A stretch of 64,000 nucleotides of DNA from SCBR16-9 sp964537975 (lineage in GTDB: Bacteria; Hydrogenedentota; Hydrogenedentia; Hydrogenedentales; SCBR16-9): the NCBI GenBank assembly GCA_964537975.1, contig CAZIDP010000001.1, positions 62,001-126,000 of the forward strand, written 5' to 3'. Made by a program: the position numbers and the translations under genes. A model generated the notes under the pieces. It had not been told where the DNA came from and did no database searches. It saw only the letters and a list, made by a program, of their open reading frames with translations. Below are positions 9,909-18,917 of this stretch, in pieces; positions within the stretch are counted from its first letter, which is position 1, and the number at the start of each line of letters is the position of its first letter.

Positions 9909-11162
9909 ATGCGTCTGGCATTTGTAGACTCATTATTTTCCTGGCCGCCTAACGGAGGCGCCGATGTAGACTTATACCATGTAGCAAAAGAATTGAAACG
10001 ACATGGACATGAAGTACACCTGTTCGGCCTTGATGAACCTGGAAGCCCGGAACGTGGTTTGTTTGAACCATCTGAATTGCCATTTGCAGCAGCCCATGTG
10101 GAAATTTCCAAGGGTAGACGCGGTGCCGAGAAGACGGCAGCTGCCTTTTATACTGAAATTGTAAAATTCGCTCCAGACGTCGTATTGGTATGTGATGGAT
10201 TCTTCCTGAAACCCTATCTTGTTCACGCCTTGTCGGAATACCCCCTGCTGTGCCGATTTTATGCCCATGAACTGGTTTGCCACCGGGATATACTGCGATT
10301 CAAAGACAATGCGCCTTGCGCAAACCATTATCTGTCAACGCCGGATGTCTGCCGTAAATGTGCTTTTGAACTTCTTGGGCCTGAAATTCGTCGTGGCACC
10401 CCATCCGCCTGGCTTCGTGAATATTTACATGCCCGCGCATACGCGCCTACTTATTACCAACGCCAATTGGAAGCTTTTAGCCTGATCGACATAGCCATAA
10501 CTTACAACGAAGACATGGCTGCATCATTGGCTCCCTGGTGCCGCAATACGCACGTTATACCAGGAGGTGTCGATTTGGAAGCATTTACATTTTCTCGTTG
10601 TCCTGTGCGACCAACGCAGGATAAAAAAATTATACTGATGGCTGGACGCGCTGAAGACCCCGCCAAGGGGCTGTCGGTATTGCTCGAGGCGGGTAACCAG
10701 CTCGCCGAACAACGTTCTGACTATATAATCCAGGCCACGCTACCAGAAGATACTCAAGGCCCAGACTGGTTTCAAGCAGTCGGTTGGCGTTCACATGAGG
10801 AGATGAAAACCTTGTACAGTCAATCCGACATTTGTGTGGTACCAAGCATATGGGAAGAACCATTCGGCCTGGTGGCATTGGAAGCAATGGCTTCCGGAAG
10901 ACCGGTTTGCGTCAGCAAAGTTGGTGGGCTGCAAAATATCGTACGCCATATGGAAACCGGATTCTGCTTCAAACGTTCTGACGCAGCCGAACTTGCCAAA
11001 CAATTGAGTATCCTGCTCGACAATTGGGAATTGCGGCAGCGTATGGGAGCAGCAGGAAGGCTTCGAGCAGAGACATTTTACACTTGGGAAAGTATTGTTG
11101 AAGACCATTACCAGCCATTATTGGCCCGGGTAGGAAATCTCCAAAAATCAACCGCAAATTAG
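9909..11162 (+). CDS. Glycosyltransferase family 4
   Basis: 417 residues from ATG 9909; a TTG three codons earlier is also in frame. The N-terminal Rossmann domain opens with M-R-L-A-F-V-D-S and a glycine-rich acceptor loop (P-P-N-G-G-A-D). The C-terminal domain carries the GT-B donor site: M-A-G-R-A-E-D-P-A-K-G near 245 and the E-x7-E motif in E-E-P-F-G-L-V-A-L-E-A. Such enzymes transfer a nucleotide-activated sugar in cell-surface glycan synthesis. A Cys-rich stretch (H-R-D-I-L-R-F, C-A-N-H, C-R-K-C) in the middle of the N-domain, about 125-160, is unusual and might bind metal. Followed by a small gene 33 bp downstream, likely in one operon. Confidence 0.85.
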   Translation: MRLAFVDSLFSWPPNGGADVDLYHVAKELKRHGHEVHLFGLDEPGSPERGLFEPSELPFAAAHVEISKGRRGAEKTAAAFYTEIVKFAPDVVLVCDGFFLKPYLVHALSEYPLLCRFYAHELVCHRDILRFKDNAPCANHYLSTPDVCRKCAFELLGPEIRRGTPSAWLREYLHARAYAPTYYQRQLEAFSLIDIAITYNEDMAASLAPWCRNTHVIPGGVDLEAFTFSRCPVRPTQDKKIILMAGRAEDPAKGLSVLLEAGNQLAEQRSDYIIQATLPEDTQGPDWFQAVGWRSHEEMKTLYSQSDICVVPSIWEEPFGLVALEAMASGRPVCVSKVGGLQNIVRHMETGFCFKRSDAAELAKQLSILLDNWELRQRMGAAGRLRAETFYTWESIVEDHYQPLLARVGNLQKSTAN

Positions 11163-11195
11163 CCTCTTATGCATAAAGGTTTACAAGAACGATAT

Positions 11196-11666
11196 ATGTA
11201 CCGGATATGTGTATTTTATAGTCATGGCCCCCACTTCCGCAAAGTATTGCTGTCCCTGCGGAAATCCTATCCGGAATCCCACATTGCCGCATTACTGCCA
11301 CCTGGCTATCCCTCTGCCGTGATTCGTGAACTTGTGGATACCTATGAATTCACCCAGTACAAACAATATCGCGCAACACAAATTGGCGCATTATTAAACC
11401 TGCGCAAGCAAATCAGAAAAAACACACCCGACCTGTTCATTGTCATGTTCGACAGCAATCGATTGCGTTTACTCGGGAGCCTGAGTGGTGTGCGTGAGCG
11501 ATATTGCATTACTCAACGAGGTCATTGGAAACATCTTCATATAACACCTGTCAGGCAAATCATACGAAGCACCAGCAATTCCCTGATTGGATTTTTGCAA
11601 TTTCACCGAGTTCGGCTTCATATCAACCGAAGTGTCAAAGTAAGCTCACAAGCAAAAAAACAATGA
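11196..11666 (+). CDS. Hypothetical protein, possibly half of a GT-B-like fold
   Basis: 156 residues from ATG 11196; an in-frame ATG at 11169 adds nine. M-Y-R-I-C-V-F-Y-S-H-G-P-H-F-R-K starts like the first Rossmann strand and glycine loop of family 9 or family 4 glycosyltransferases, and D-L-F-I-V-M-F-D-S-N-R is a plausible later strand, but the protein stops after roughly one domain with a basic tail. It could be a truncated glycosyltransferase or a separate small family. The position directly after a glycosyltransferase suggests a shared process. I do not recognise it further. Confidence 0.5.
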   Translation: MYRICVFYSHGPHFRKVLLSLRKSYPESHIAALLPPGYPSAVIRELVDTYEFTQYKQYRATQIGALLNLRKQIRKNTPDLFIVMFDSNRLRLLGSLSGVRERYCITQRGHWKHLHITPVRQIIRSTSNSLIGFLQFHRVRLHINRSVKVSSQAKKQ

Positions 11667-11720
11667 GCCATATTTCTATGTTTGATACCTCAGCGAAGCT
11701 ACAATGTTGACCAGGCTGGT

Positions 11721-11978
11721 CTATTGCAACTGTTCAAGCGGGATTGCTTCATCAATCAGCATGACAGGAATGTTGTCGCGGATGATGTATAAATAGGCAT
11801 TGTCCTCACGAACCAAGCCTTCATCAATCATGTCATTCACCGGTTCCCCGGCACGATTCTTCAAAGTACCTGCATTTATAGCGGCATTTATCGTGTTAAC
11901 CAACGCCTCATCCGCAGGGTGAACGGGCGTTTTATTTTCTGGACACACCAGTATTTCAAGCAATTTTTGGTCTATCAT
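11721..11978 (-). CDS. Trm112-family small protein
   Basis: 85 residues opening M-I-D-Q-K-L-L-E-I-L-V-C-P-E-N-K, the standard start of bacterial Trm112/UPF0434 (YcaR-like) proteins, and ending with N-I-P-V-M-L-I-D-E-A, the conserved C-terminal strand. Eukaryotic and archaeal Trm112 activates methyltransferases; the bacterial partner set is poorly known. Only one Cys remains of the zinc-binding set, as in many bacterial members. It is convergent with the preceding gene (54 bp) and lies downstream of the NtrC-type regulator on the same strand. Confidence 0.88.
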   Translation of the reverse strand: MIDQKLLEILVCPENKTPVHPADEALVNTINAAINAGTLKNRAGEPVNDMIDEGLVREDNAYLYIIRDNIPVMLIDEAIPLEQLQ

Positions 11979-12088
11979 CGTTCAACAACACCTTTAATTA
12001 ATTGGCGACCACAAGCAAAAACTGGCGGTACTGTCACCATTATTTTTCGTAAAATCAATATTTGAAATTAGATAAATAACACAAAATA

Positions 12089-13480
12089 TTAATCTAATTG
12101 ATACTTTTTTATTTTATACTGTAACGTCGTTCTTTTCAATCCCAAGTGCTCCGCTGCTCTGGTCTTGTTCCATCGAAAACGTTCCAAAGCACCCCGAATC
12201 AATTCACTTTCCAACCTGTCGGTACGTGCAATCAACGAATCATTGTTTATATCTACTTTACGTGGTTCTGCATCTTCTGCATGTAAATCTTTCAACAATA
12301 CCGACTGCAACAATTCTGCTGGCAAATCATTTCGCGCAACCGTATTTCCTTCTGCCAGGACAACTGCCCGCTCGATAATATTCTCGAGTTCCCGTACATT
12401 CCCCGGCCAATCATAATTCAGAAAAACCTCTACTACATCATCATCAACTTCGCAAACATCTTTACCCAACTCATGGCTATATTTCCGTAAAAAATGGTCT
12501 ATCAGCGACGGAATGTCATCGCGGCGGTCTTTCAATGCACTTACATTGAGAGAAAACACATTCAGCCGATAATAAAAGTCTTCTCTGAATTCTCCAAGTT
12601 CAATTGCCTTTTGCAAGTCACGATTGGTTGCGGCAACGATACGCACATCTACCTTGATTTGATCGCTGCCACCCACACGTTCGATTTCTGACTCTTGTAA
12701 AACACGTAGCAATTTGGTCTGGATAGCCGGCTCAATTTCACTGACTTCATCCAGAAAAAGGGTACCCAGATGGGCGCGTTCAAAACGGCCGATGCGCTTA
12801 TCTTCAGCCCCGGTGAATGCACCCTTTTCATGTCCAAACAATTCACTCTCGAGCAAAGACGGTGCCAATGCAGCACAGTTTACAGCCACAAATGGATAAT
12901 CTCTACGTGGTCCCGCTTCATGTATTGCCCGGGCAACCAATTCTTTTCCAACACCACTGGGACCTGAAATAAGAACTGAGCTACGCGTCGGCGCGATCTT
13001 GGTTATCATCCGCAGCATACGTTTTGTCTGATCACTTCCACCTACAATGTGCTGCACCCCGGGATGTACTGAGGTATAAATAGATCGGCTGCCAGCCATG
13101 TCCAGCTTGCGTTGAATTTTTTCTATTTTACGCTCTATCTCACTCAGTTGAAAAGGCTTGGTAATAAAATCATAGGCACCATATCGCATGGCTTCTACAG
13201 CTCGCTCAATACTGCCATAAGCTGTAATGATGATCACTTCTGTATCGGTAAATACCGATTTGGCTGCCTTCAGAACATCAATACCACTTTTACCGGGCAT
13301 GCTGAGATCCGTAATCACTATCGGATACTCATTTAACAAGAGACACTCGATGGCTTCTTCACCACTGGATGCGGTTGTAACTTGATATCCATGCTCTTCA
13401 AATACGCCCGACAACAATTCACGCATATTTGCCTTGTCATCAACCACCAACATGCGACGATCTGAAGGCTTTTGCTCCAC
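12089..13480 (-). CDS. NtrC-family sigma-54-dependent response regulator
   Basis: 463 residues from GTG 13480, chosen because GAGAGGA lies just upstream; an ATG ten codons earlier lacks this. Receiver domain 10-125 with acidic pair D14-D15, phospho-acceptor D58 (V-I-T-D-L-S-M-P-G) and I-T-K-P-F. The AAA+ domain has Walker A G-P-S-G-V-G-K-E, the sigma-54 contact loop G-A-F-T-G-A, L-F-L-D-E and R-E-D-F-Y-Y-R-L. A Fis-type helix-turn-helix covers the last 45 residues (R-A-A-E-H-L-G-L-K-R-T-T-L). It should activate sigma-54 promoters after phosphorylation. No kinase is adjacent; the hybrid kinase 22 kb away has its own receiver. Target genes are unknown. Confidence 0.95.
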   Translation of the reverse strand: MEQKPSDRRMLVVDDKANMRELLSGVFEEHGYQVTTASSGEEAIECLLLNEYPIVITDLSMPGKSGIDVLKAAKSVFTDTEVIIITAYGSIERAVEAMRYGAYDFITKPFQLSEIERKIEKIQRKLDMAGSRSIYTSVHPGVQHIVGGSDQTKRMLRMITKIAPTRSSVLISGPSGVGKELVARAIHEAGPRRDYPFVAVNCAALAPSLLESELFGHEKGAFTGAEDKRIGRFERAHLGTLFLDEVSEIEPAIQTKLLRVLQESEIERVGGSDQIKVDVRIVAATNRDLQKAIELGEFREDFYYRLNVFSLNVSALKDRRDDIPSLIDHFLRKYSHELGKDVCEVDDDVVEVFLNYDWPGNVRELENIIERAVVLAEGNTVARNDLPAELLQSVLLKDLHAEDAEPRKVDINNDSLIARTDRLESELIRGALERFRWNKTRAAEHLGLKRTTLQYKIKKYQLD

Positions 13481-13512
13481 GCTTATCCTCTCTGATATTT
13501 GTTTTATCAAAT

Positions 13513-13542
13513 TTTATAACCTATCCAATCACTTTAACACAA
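13513..13542 (-). promoter_or_regulatory. Candidate sigma-70 promoter of the NtrC-type regulator gene
   Basis: Read on the minus strand: TTGTGT (13542-13537), 18-base spacer, TATAAA (13518-13513), about 30 bases before the GTG start. The match is moderate. Confidence 0.35.
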
Positions 13543-13931
13543 GCTTCAGAATCGTTGCCAATCTCCCCCCAAAAAACAGAGAATTTAACAATTATACTAA
13601 CAAACAACGGTTACATTGAAATTAACAGAGTCTATATTTTCTGGAATTATTATACCGTATTCATTAAACAATACCTGCACTATCATGATATGTACTTCAA
13701 ACATTCAGATTATTAAAACGCAAAGTTGGCATTTCTGGTCAAAATACAATAAAATATTGATACAGTAGACCCGCATAATAACGGTGATTTCATCAAAATG
13801 GGTAGAACAATACTGGTGAAACAATTATACGCCAACCTCGGATTCCTCACCGTTGGCATACCCATGTTAATTCCCCCAACAGCCCCTGTAGAATAAGTCG
13901 CATCGGTCAACACAAGAAATCCAAACGCAAT
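13543..13931. other. Divergent intergenic region before mtaB
   Basis: About 390 AT-rich bases. A plausible rightward promoter is TTGGCA (13726-13731), 18 bases, TAAAAT (13750-13755). A leftward frame of 66 codons (13713-13913) has no Shine-Dalgarno and no recognisable family, and is not called. Nothing else stands out. Confidence 0.35.
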
Positions 13932-15308
13932 ATGGCCCTAGATACCTCATCTCAGCTGAATAACAATACACACCTGGACGCGATTATGCATGAAGAATCA
14001 ATGTCAAAGACGCAATCCAGGCGTGCATCCCTTTATACCCTGGGTTGCCGGTTGAACCAGTCCGAGACTGCTATGCTGATGGAAAAATTGCGTGCTGATG
14101 GATATACCATCGTCCCATTCGGGGAGCTTGCCGATCTCTGCATTATAAATACCTGTACAGTCACCCGGGAAGCAGATGCGAAATCCCGAAAGATTGTACG
14201 GCAATTCATTCGCATGTGTCCGAATGCATATACAGCTGTGATCGGATGTTATGCCCAGATGGGTGCCAAAACCCTGGCGGCAATTGAAGGCGTTGACCTG
14301 ATCATCGGCAGCCAGGAAAAAATGCATGTTTTAGATTATGTTAAATCTGGCAAAAACAAGCATCCATTGATTGTGCGGGACACGATACTCAGAAATGACT
14401 TCACCTTGTCCTTTCCAGACCATACCAGCCACTTGAACCACAGACCCAATATTAAAATCCAGGATGGCTGTGATTTTATGTGCAGCTTTTGCATCATACC
14501 CTTTGCCAGGGGACGCTCCAGATCACGTGAACTGGATAATATTGTGGATGAAGCCAAAAATCTTGCTTCAAATGGTGCCAAAGAATTTGTCCTGACCGGG
14601 GTCAACATCGGTTGTTATGACTGGCAAGGCAGCTCAATTCTGGATGTGGTTGATGAATTGAACGAAATTAGCGGTCTTGAGCGCATACGCATCAGTTCCA
14701 TCGAGCCAACCACCATACCAGAAGGCCTGCTGACGCGTATGGCAGACAAATCACACCGTTTGGTACCCTATTTGCATATTCCATTACAGTCTGGCTCAAA
14801 CCAGGTACTGAAAGCTATGCGGAGAAAGTACTCCCGCGAAATGTTTTTGGAGTTCATACACCAGGCACATGACCTGGTACCGGAAATCGGCATCGGCACA
14901 GATATTTTAGTTGGCTTTCCCGAAGAAACAGAAAAAGATTTTGAAGATACGTTAAATATATTATGGGAAAGTCCCTTGTTCTACGCGCATGTTTTCAAGT
15001 ATTCTGAGCGCGAAGGTGCGGCTTCTACCCGCATCAAAGACAAAGTGCCCCCGGAAATCATAAATCAGCGTAGCGCCAAATTGTTAAAATGCAGCGCAGA
15101 AAAAAGCCGTATGTTCCAGGAATATCATCTGGGACAAATGGTTAAAGTTCTATTCGAACACTGCCAAGACGGCATGTGGAGTGGATACACGAGTAATTAC
15201 ATACGGGTTGCTGTTGCATCCAATGAAGATTTAAACAATCGGATTCTGCCTGTTAATGTGACCAGACTACAGGGTGATATCATGGTTGGTGAGCTTCAAA
15301 AACCATAA
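13932..15308 (+). CDS. mtaB: tRNA t6A37 methylthiotransferase MtaB (radical SAM)
   Basis: Adds a methylthio group to N6-threonylcarbamoyladenosine-37 of tRNAs reading ANN codons. Up to 458 residues; ATG 14001 (M-S-K-T, giving 435 residues) starts just before the conserved Y-T-L-G-C-R-L-N-Q-S-E-T and is the more typical start. The UPF0004 domain carries three Cys for the auxiliary 4Fe-4S cluster (T-L-G-C, N-T-C-T-V, I-G-C-Y-A-Q). The radical SAM motif is C-D-F-M-C-S-F-C. A C-terminal TRAM-like segment follows. The L-G-C-R/K-x-N-Q-x-E-T form separates MtaB from MiaB and RimO. It is followed by larE. Confidence 0.9.
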   Translation: MALDTSSQLNNNTHLDAIMHEESMSKTQSRRASLYTLGCRLNQSETAMLMEKLRADGYTIVPFGELADLCIINTCTVTREADAKSRKIVRQFIRMCPNAYTAVIGCYAQMGAKTLAAIEGVDLIIGSQEKMHVLDYVKSGKNKHPLIVRDTILRNDFTLSFPDHTSHLNHRPNIKIQDGCDFMCSFCIIPFARGRSRSRELDNIVDEAKNLASNGAKEFVLTGVNIGCYDWQGSSILDVVDELNEISGLERIRISSIEPTTIPEGLLTRMADKSHRLVPYLHIPLQSGSNQVLKAMRRKYSREMFLEFIHQAHDLVPEIGIGTDILVGFPEETEKDFEDTLNILWESPLFYAHVFKYSEREGAASTRIKDKVPPEIINQRSAKLLKCSAEKSRMFQEYHLGQMVKVLFEHCQDGMWSGYTSNYIRVAVASNEDLNNRILPVNVTRLQGDIMVGELQKP

Positions 15309-15368
15309 CATGTCACCTCAGAAATCGCATCGGGAAGAGTTCCAAATGAGGATTTGTTAGTAAAAGAT

Positions 15369-16211
15369 ATGGAAGCTACATTACAAGTACCAGAACATGT
15401 TGTTTATAAAGAACGCGCACTGAAAACTCTGTTGGAATCCTATGGCAGCCTGGCCATTGCCTATTCCGGCGGTGTGGACTCTGCATACCTGGCAGAAATC
15501 GCACATGAGGTACTGGACCATAAGGCCCATTTGATTCTGGCAGACTCACCGAGTATTCCACGGGCAGAAGTAAAAGAAGCGGTTGACCTGGCAGAACAGA
15601 GAGGTTGGCAGCTCACACTCATTAAAACACAAGAATTTGAGCAAGAAGAATTCCTGAAGAATGATGGTACCCGGTGTTATTTTTGCAAGAATGAATTATT
15701 CAGCAAAATGGACCAATATGCCCGGGATAACCAGATACCAATTTTGGCCTATGGTGAAATCACCGACGATTTGCTGGACCCGACACGTCTAGGAGCCAAA
15801 GCTGCCCGGGAACACCAGGTTGTTGCACCACTTGCAGAGGTTGGTTTGGGAAAAGAAGAAATACGGCGTTTGAGCCGTGCCCGAAACCTTCCGACCTGGA
15901 ACAAAGCCTCTTTTGCCTGCCTGTCTTCAAGATTTCCCAAAGGCACCAGGGTAGATACAAATGCAATGCAAAAAGTAGAGCAAGCCGAAGAAATTCTCAA
16001 AGGCCTGGGCTTCCACCAATATCGCGCACGTCATCACGATGATATTTGCCGCGTCGAAATTGATGTATCAGACTTCCATAAAGTGCTATTACCCAGTGTA
16101 CGGCAAGCTATAGTAGATGGTATCAAAAATGCGGGCTACCGTTTCGTTGCATTGGACCTGACCGGATATCAAACAGGTTCTACTGCCAGTCTACCCGACA
16201 AAACCATGTAA
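15369..16211 (+). CDS. larE: ATP-dependent sulfur transferase LarE
   Basis: 280 residues from ATG 15369; a TTG at 15354 lies too close to the TGAGGA sequence to be served by it. The PP-loop S-G-G-V-D-S adenylates the carboxylate of the substrate. LarE family members supply sulfur to the pyridinium dinucleotide that becomes the nickel-pincer cofactor. Besides the Cys in F-A-C-L-S-S-R, which I equate with the sacrificial Cys of the Lactobacillus enzyme, this protein has R-C-Y-F-C-K. Three such Cys are the pattern of LarE proteins thought to carry an iron-sulfur cluster and act catalytically. larB, larC and larA are not in the window. It lies 60 bp after mtaB. Confidence 0.9.
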   Translation: MEATLQVPEHVVYKERALKTLLESYGSLAIAYSGGVDSAYLAEIAHEVLDHKAHLILADSPSIPRAEVKEAVDLAEQRGWQLTLIKTQEFEQEEFLKNDGTRCYFCKNELFSKMDQYARDNQIPILAYGEITDDLLDPTRLGAKAAREHQVVAPLAEVGLGKEEIRRLSRARNLPTWNKASFACLSSRFPKGTRVDTNAMQKVEQAEEILKGLGFHQYRARHHDDICRVEIDVSDFHKVLLPSVRQAIVDGIKNAGYRFVALDLTGYQTGSTASLPDKTM

Positions 16212-16357
16212 TTCCTATCTACTCCATAACGCGTACAGACTTACCACACATACCACACCTGTCACCATTGCCCTTTTATTTTGGCACTGCTTTACTTTAA
16301 AATCCCCTCTTAATTCTGTACATTATTTTTTAATTAGCTATTATGAGAGGAGTATCT

Positions 16358-16807
16358 GTGCGAGCAGTTCTACAAAGAGTCAGCAGGGCTTCGGTATTGG
16401 TAGCAGGCGAAGTAACTGGCAGTATCGAAACTGGATTGCTTGTGCTTTTAGGGGTAGATGAAGATGACGAAGTGAAAGATGCCCAATATATTGCCGATAA
16501 AATTGCAGGGATGCGTATTTTTAATGATACTGAAGGCAAGTTTAACTTATCATTAAATGATGTCGCAGGAGATGTGCTTCTGGTGTCACAATTCACACTG
16601 CTTGGCGATTGCCGCAAAGGACGACGTCCCTCATTCATACGCGCCGCTCGACCGGAAAAAGCCATTCCATTATATGAACAGGTAGCATCATTATTGGAGG
16701 CAAAAGGAATTCTTGTTGCCAAAGGTATATTTGGAGCACACATGGAAGTAACTCTGGTTAATGACGGTCCCGTGACGATTTTGCTGGACTCAGAAAAGGT
16801 ATTTTGA
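16358..16807 (+). CDS. dtd: D-aminoacyl-tRNA deacylase
   Basis: Hydrolyses D-amino acids from mischarged tRNA. 149 residues from GTG 16358, preceded by GAGAGGAG at 16345-16352; this gives the canonical start M-R-A-V-L-Q-R-V. The ATG at 16343 overlaps the Shine-Dalgarno itself and is rejected. The two active-site signatures are visible: V-S-Q-F-T-L and the cross-subunit N-D-G-P-V-T (commonly N-x-G-P-V-T). Length is normal. The stop is one base from the next start, so translational coupling is likely. Confidence 0.95.
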   Translation: MRAVLQRVSRASVLVAGEVTGSIETGLLVLLGVDEDDEVKDAQYIADKIAGMRIFNDTEGKFNLSLNDVAGDVLLVSQFTLLGDCRKGRRPSFIRAARPEKAIPLYEQVASLLEAKGILVAKGIFGAHMEVTLVNDGPVTILLDSEKVF

Positions 16808-16808
16808 A

Positions 16809-17750
16809 ATGCGTATTGCCATTGCCGGGTCAGGATTGCTGGGTGCTTCACTCTTCCGAGGTTTGCAAAACAAAGGGCATGAAATTGTTGCTATCCTGCA
16901 AGACGGGCGACGTACCAAAGGAATTAAACAATTCATCATACCCAGGTTCGCCAAGTACTTTGGTGGCCTGAATACTATGACCGGTATTGCACGAAGGCAC
17001 CGAATACCGCTTATCTGGGTAGATAAAATGACAGATGCAGAATTGGTAGAGCTGCATCAGATAAAACCGGATTTGTTACTGGTTGGTGGATTTGGAATCA
17101 TCCTGAAAAAACGTCTTTTGAATCTACCAAAGATCGGGTGTGTGAATGTCCATTCCTCTTTGTTGCCACGCCACCGCGGCCCAAATCCCTTCCGTGCAGT
17201 ATTGCTGGCAGGCGAGTCTGAGTCTGGTGTCACTTACCATATCATGGACGAAGGCATCGATACGGGCGACATCGTACACCAGGTGGCATTCCAAATATCT
17301 CCCCGTGAAACATCGTATGATATATACCGAAAATCCTGCCACCTGGCCGGTCAGGAAATAATAGATGTCATTGACTATATCGAAAAATCAGGTCTTCAGG
17401 GGTTTCCACAAGACAACAGCCAGGCAAGTTATGACAAGAATCCAAGCGAAAATGAATGTTGTATTCAATGGAACTGGACAGCTGAAGAAATCGACCGGTT
17501 TGTTCGGGCAATGACGCCGACGCCTTCTCCACGCTTTTTATTCAGGGGTCATCTGATACGCGTGAGCCGCACAGAATTCGATCCAAATCCCGTGGACAAA
17601 CCACCCGGATATGTTCTGAAAAATCGTCCCTGGGTAGAAGTAGCAACCGGGCAAGGCACCATCTCGCTTCGCCTGGCATTTCAAAAGTCACCTTATCCCT
17701 GGATTTGGCCAGCCCCTGGAAACAGGCCAGCCATAGGGGACATTTTATGA
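16809..17750 (+). CDS. Formyltransferase related to methionyl-tRNA formyltransferase
   Basis: 313 residues. The formyl-transferase domain has the catalytic triad context V-N-V-H-S-S-L-L-P-R-H-R-G-P-N-P and G-V-T-Y-H-I-M-D-E-G-I-D-T-G-D, that is Asn-His with the distant Asp. A C-terminal oligonucleotide-binding-like domain follows (about 205-313), as in Fmt. The loop reads R-H-R-G-P-N-P where Fmt usually has R-W-R-G-A-A-P. It could therefore be the organism's Fmt, or a relative that formylates another amine such as an amino sugar. It is coupled to dtd and followed by a glycosyltransferase. def, usually next to fmt, is absent here. Confidence 0.75.
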   Translation: MRIAIAGSGLLGASLFRGLQNKGHEIVAILQDGRRTKGIKQFIIPRFAKYFGGLNTMTGIARRHRIPLIWVDKMTDAELVELHQIKPDLLLVGGFGIILKKRLLNLPKIGCVNVHSSLLPRHRGPNPFRAVLLAGESESGVTYHIMDEGIDTGDIVHQVAFQISPRETSYDIYRKSCHLAGQEIIDVIDYIEKSGLQGFPQDNSQASYDKNPSENECCIQWNWTAEEIDRFVRAMTPTPSPRFLFRGHLIRVSRTEFDPNPVDKPPGYVLKNRPWVEVATGQGTISLRLAFQKSPYPWIWPAPGNRPAIGDIL

Positions 17751-17801
17751 AAATTCATATAAATTACTGCTACATCTCTCTTTTTAGAATGACAATTAAA
17801 T

Positions 17802-18869
17802 ATGGATGAGCGCCTGGTTTCAATAATCATACCGGCCCACAATGCACTGGAATATTGTAAACAATGTATTCATACTGTGTTGATCCATAGCACCGCACCA
17901 TATGAGTTGATTCTGGTAGACAATGGTTCAAACGATGGTGTGGCTGATTTGTTTGATTCAATATCCGGAGCCAAAGTGATTCATACCGGAAATAATCTTG
18001 GCTTTGCAGGTGGTGTAAACCAGGGAATTACTGTGGCTACAGGCCATCCTTTGTTGTTGAATTCAGATACCCTTGTGCCGGAGGGCTGGCTTGATAGATT
18101 GCGAAATGCTTTGTTACGTGATGATCATATTGGTATGGTCGGACCTCGTAGTAATTGTGTATCAGGGCCACAGTTAATTGACGGATTGCAGTTAAACAGT
18201 TTAGAAGAAATAAATTTTTTTTCGCAAAAACTTGCTCTTGCAAATCATGAAAAATGTACTCCGGTAAGACGTCTGGTCGGGTTTTGTATGCTGATACGAA
18301 ACAGTGCTGTAGCCGAAGTCGGCCAGTTTGATGAATCTTTTGGAATTGGCAATTACGAAGACGATGATTACTGTATTCGAATACTGCGCGCCGGATATGA
18401 GTTGCATATAGCCGAAGATGCATTCGTGTTTCATTATGGTAGCCGTACTTTTCAGGAAATGGGTATTTCAGGAACCAACTGGGAAACACTGCTCACAAAT
18501 AATGCGGCACTATTTGAAAATAAATGGCAATTAAGTCCACACGAGCAAATTGATTCCTACCAACAGGCACATATTCTTGTGGATAAAGCGCGACAAGCCC
18601 TGGCATCTGATGACACCAAAAGCGCTATTCGTCTGTATAAAGAAGCGATACAGCTCGCACCGAGGTACGACATTCCGTATAATGACCTGGCCACTGTAGT
18701 GTTTCAACTGGGGGATGTGGAAGCAGCGTTTCGGTATCTTCAACGAGCCGTCACCTTGAACCCCGCAAACGAAGATGCATGTAGTAATTTACAAGAAATC
18801 GGGCACATACTGAATCGAGAACAGGAAGTCATGGATTTTTTGAGCACACATCCTCGCTCTGAAAAATAG
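17802..18869 (+). CDS. GT2 glycosyltransferase with C-terminal TPR repeats
   Basis: 355 residues. Residues 5-230 form a GT-A family 2 domain: V-S-I-I-I-P-A-H-N, L-I-L-V-D-N-G-S-N-D-G, N-L-G-F-A-G-G-V-N-Q-G and L-L-N-S-D-T as the DxD-like motif, as in rhamnosyltransferase-type enzymes. Residues about 250-340 carry two to three tetratricopeptide repeats (R-Q-A-L-A-S-D-D-T-K-S-A-I-R-L-Y, then D-V-E-A-A-F-R-Y-L-Q-R-A). It probably transfers a sugar to a surface glycan or protein, with the TPR part binding a partner. It is 51 bp after the formyltransferase. Confidence 0.85.
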   Translation: MDERLVSIIIPAHNALEYCKQCIHTVLIHSTAPYELILVDNGSNDGVADLFDSISGAKVIHTGNNLGFAGGVNQGITVATGHPLLLNSDTLVPEGWLDRLRNALLRDDHIGMVGPRSNCVSGPQLIDGLQLNSLEEINFFSQKLALANHEKCTPVRRLVGFCMLIRNSAVAEVGQFDESFGIGNYEDDDYCIRILRAGYELHIAEDAFVFHYGSRTFQEMGISGTNWETLLTNNAALFENKWQLSPHEQIDSYQQAHILVDKARQALASDDTKSAIRLYKEAIQLAPRYDIPYNDLATVVFQLGDVEAAFRYLQRAVTLNPANEDACSNLQEIGHILNREQEVMDFLSTHPRSEK

Positions 18870-18917
18870 CTTTACCAAAAAGTCATTCAGGTTCTGCCGG
18901 AGACATATTTTGCAAAA

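Noticed and set aside
13713..13913. 66-codon minus-strand frame upstream of mtaB
   Set aside because: No Shine-Dalgarno, no homology I recognise, and it lies over a probable promoter.
16265..16300. Sigma-54 promoter-like TGGCAC upstream of dtd
   Set aside because: The -12 GC is missing at the required spacing; no convincing sigma-54 site was found in the spacers I checked despite the NtrC-type activator.
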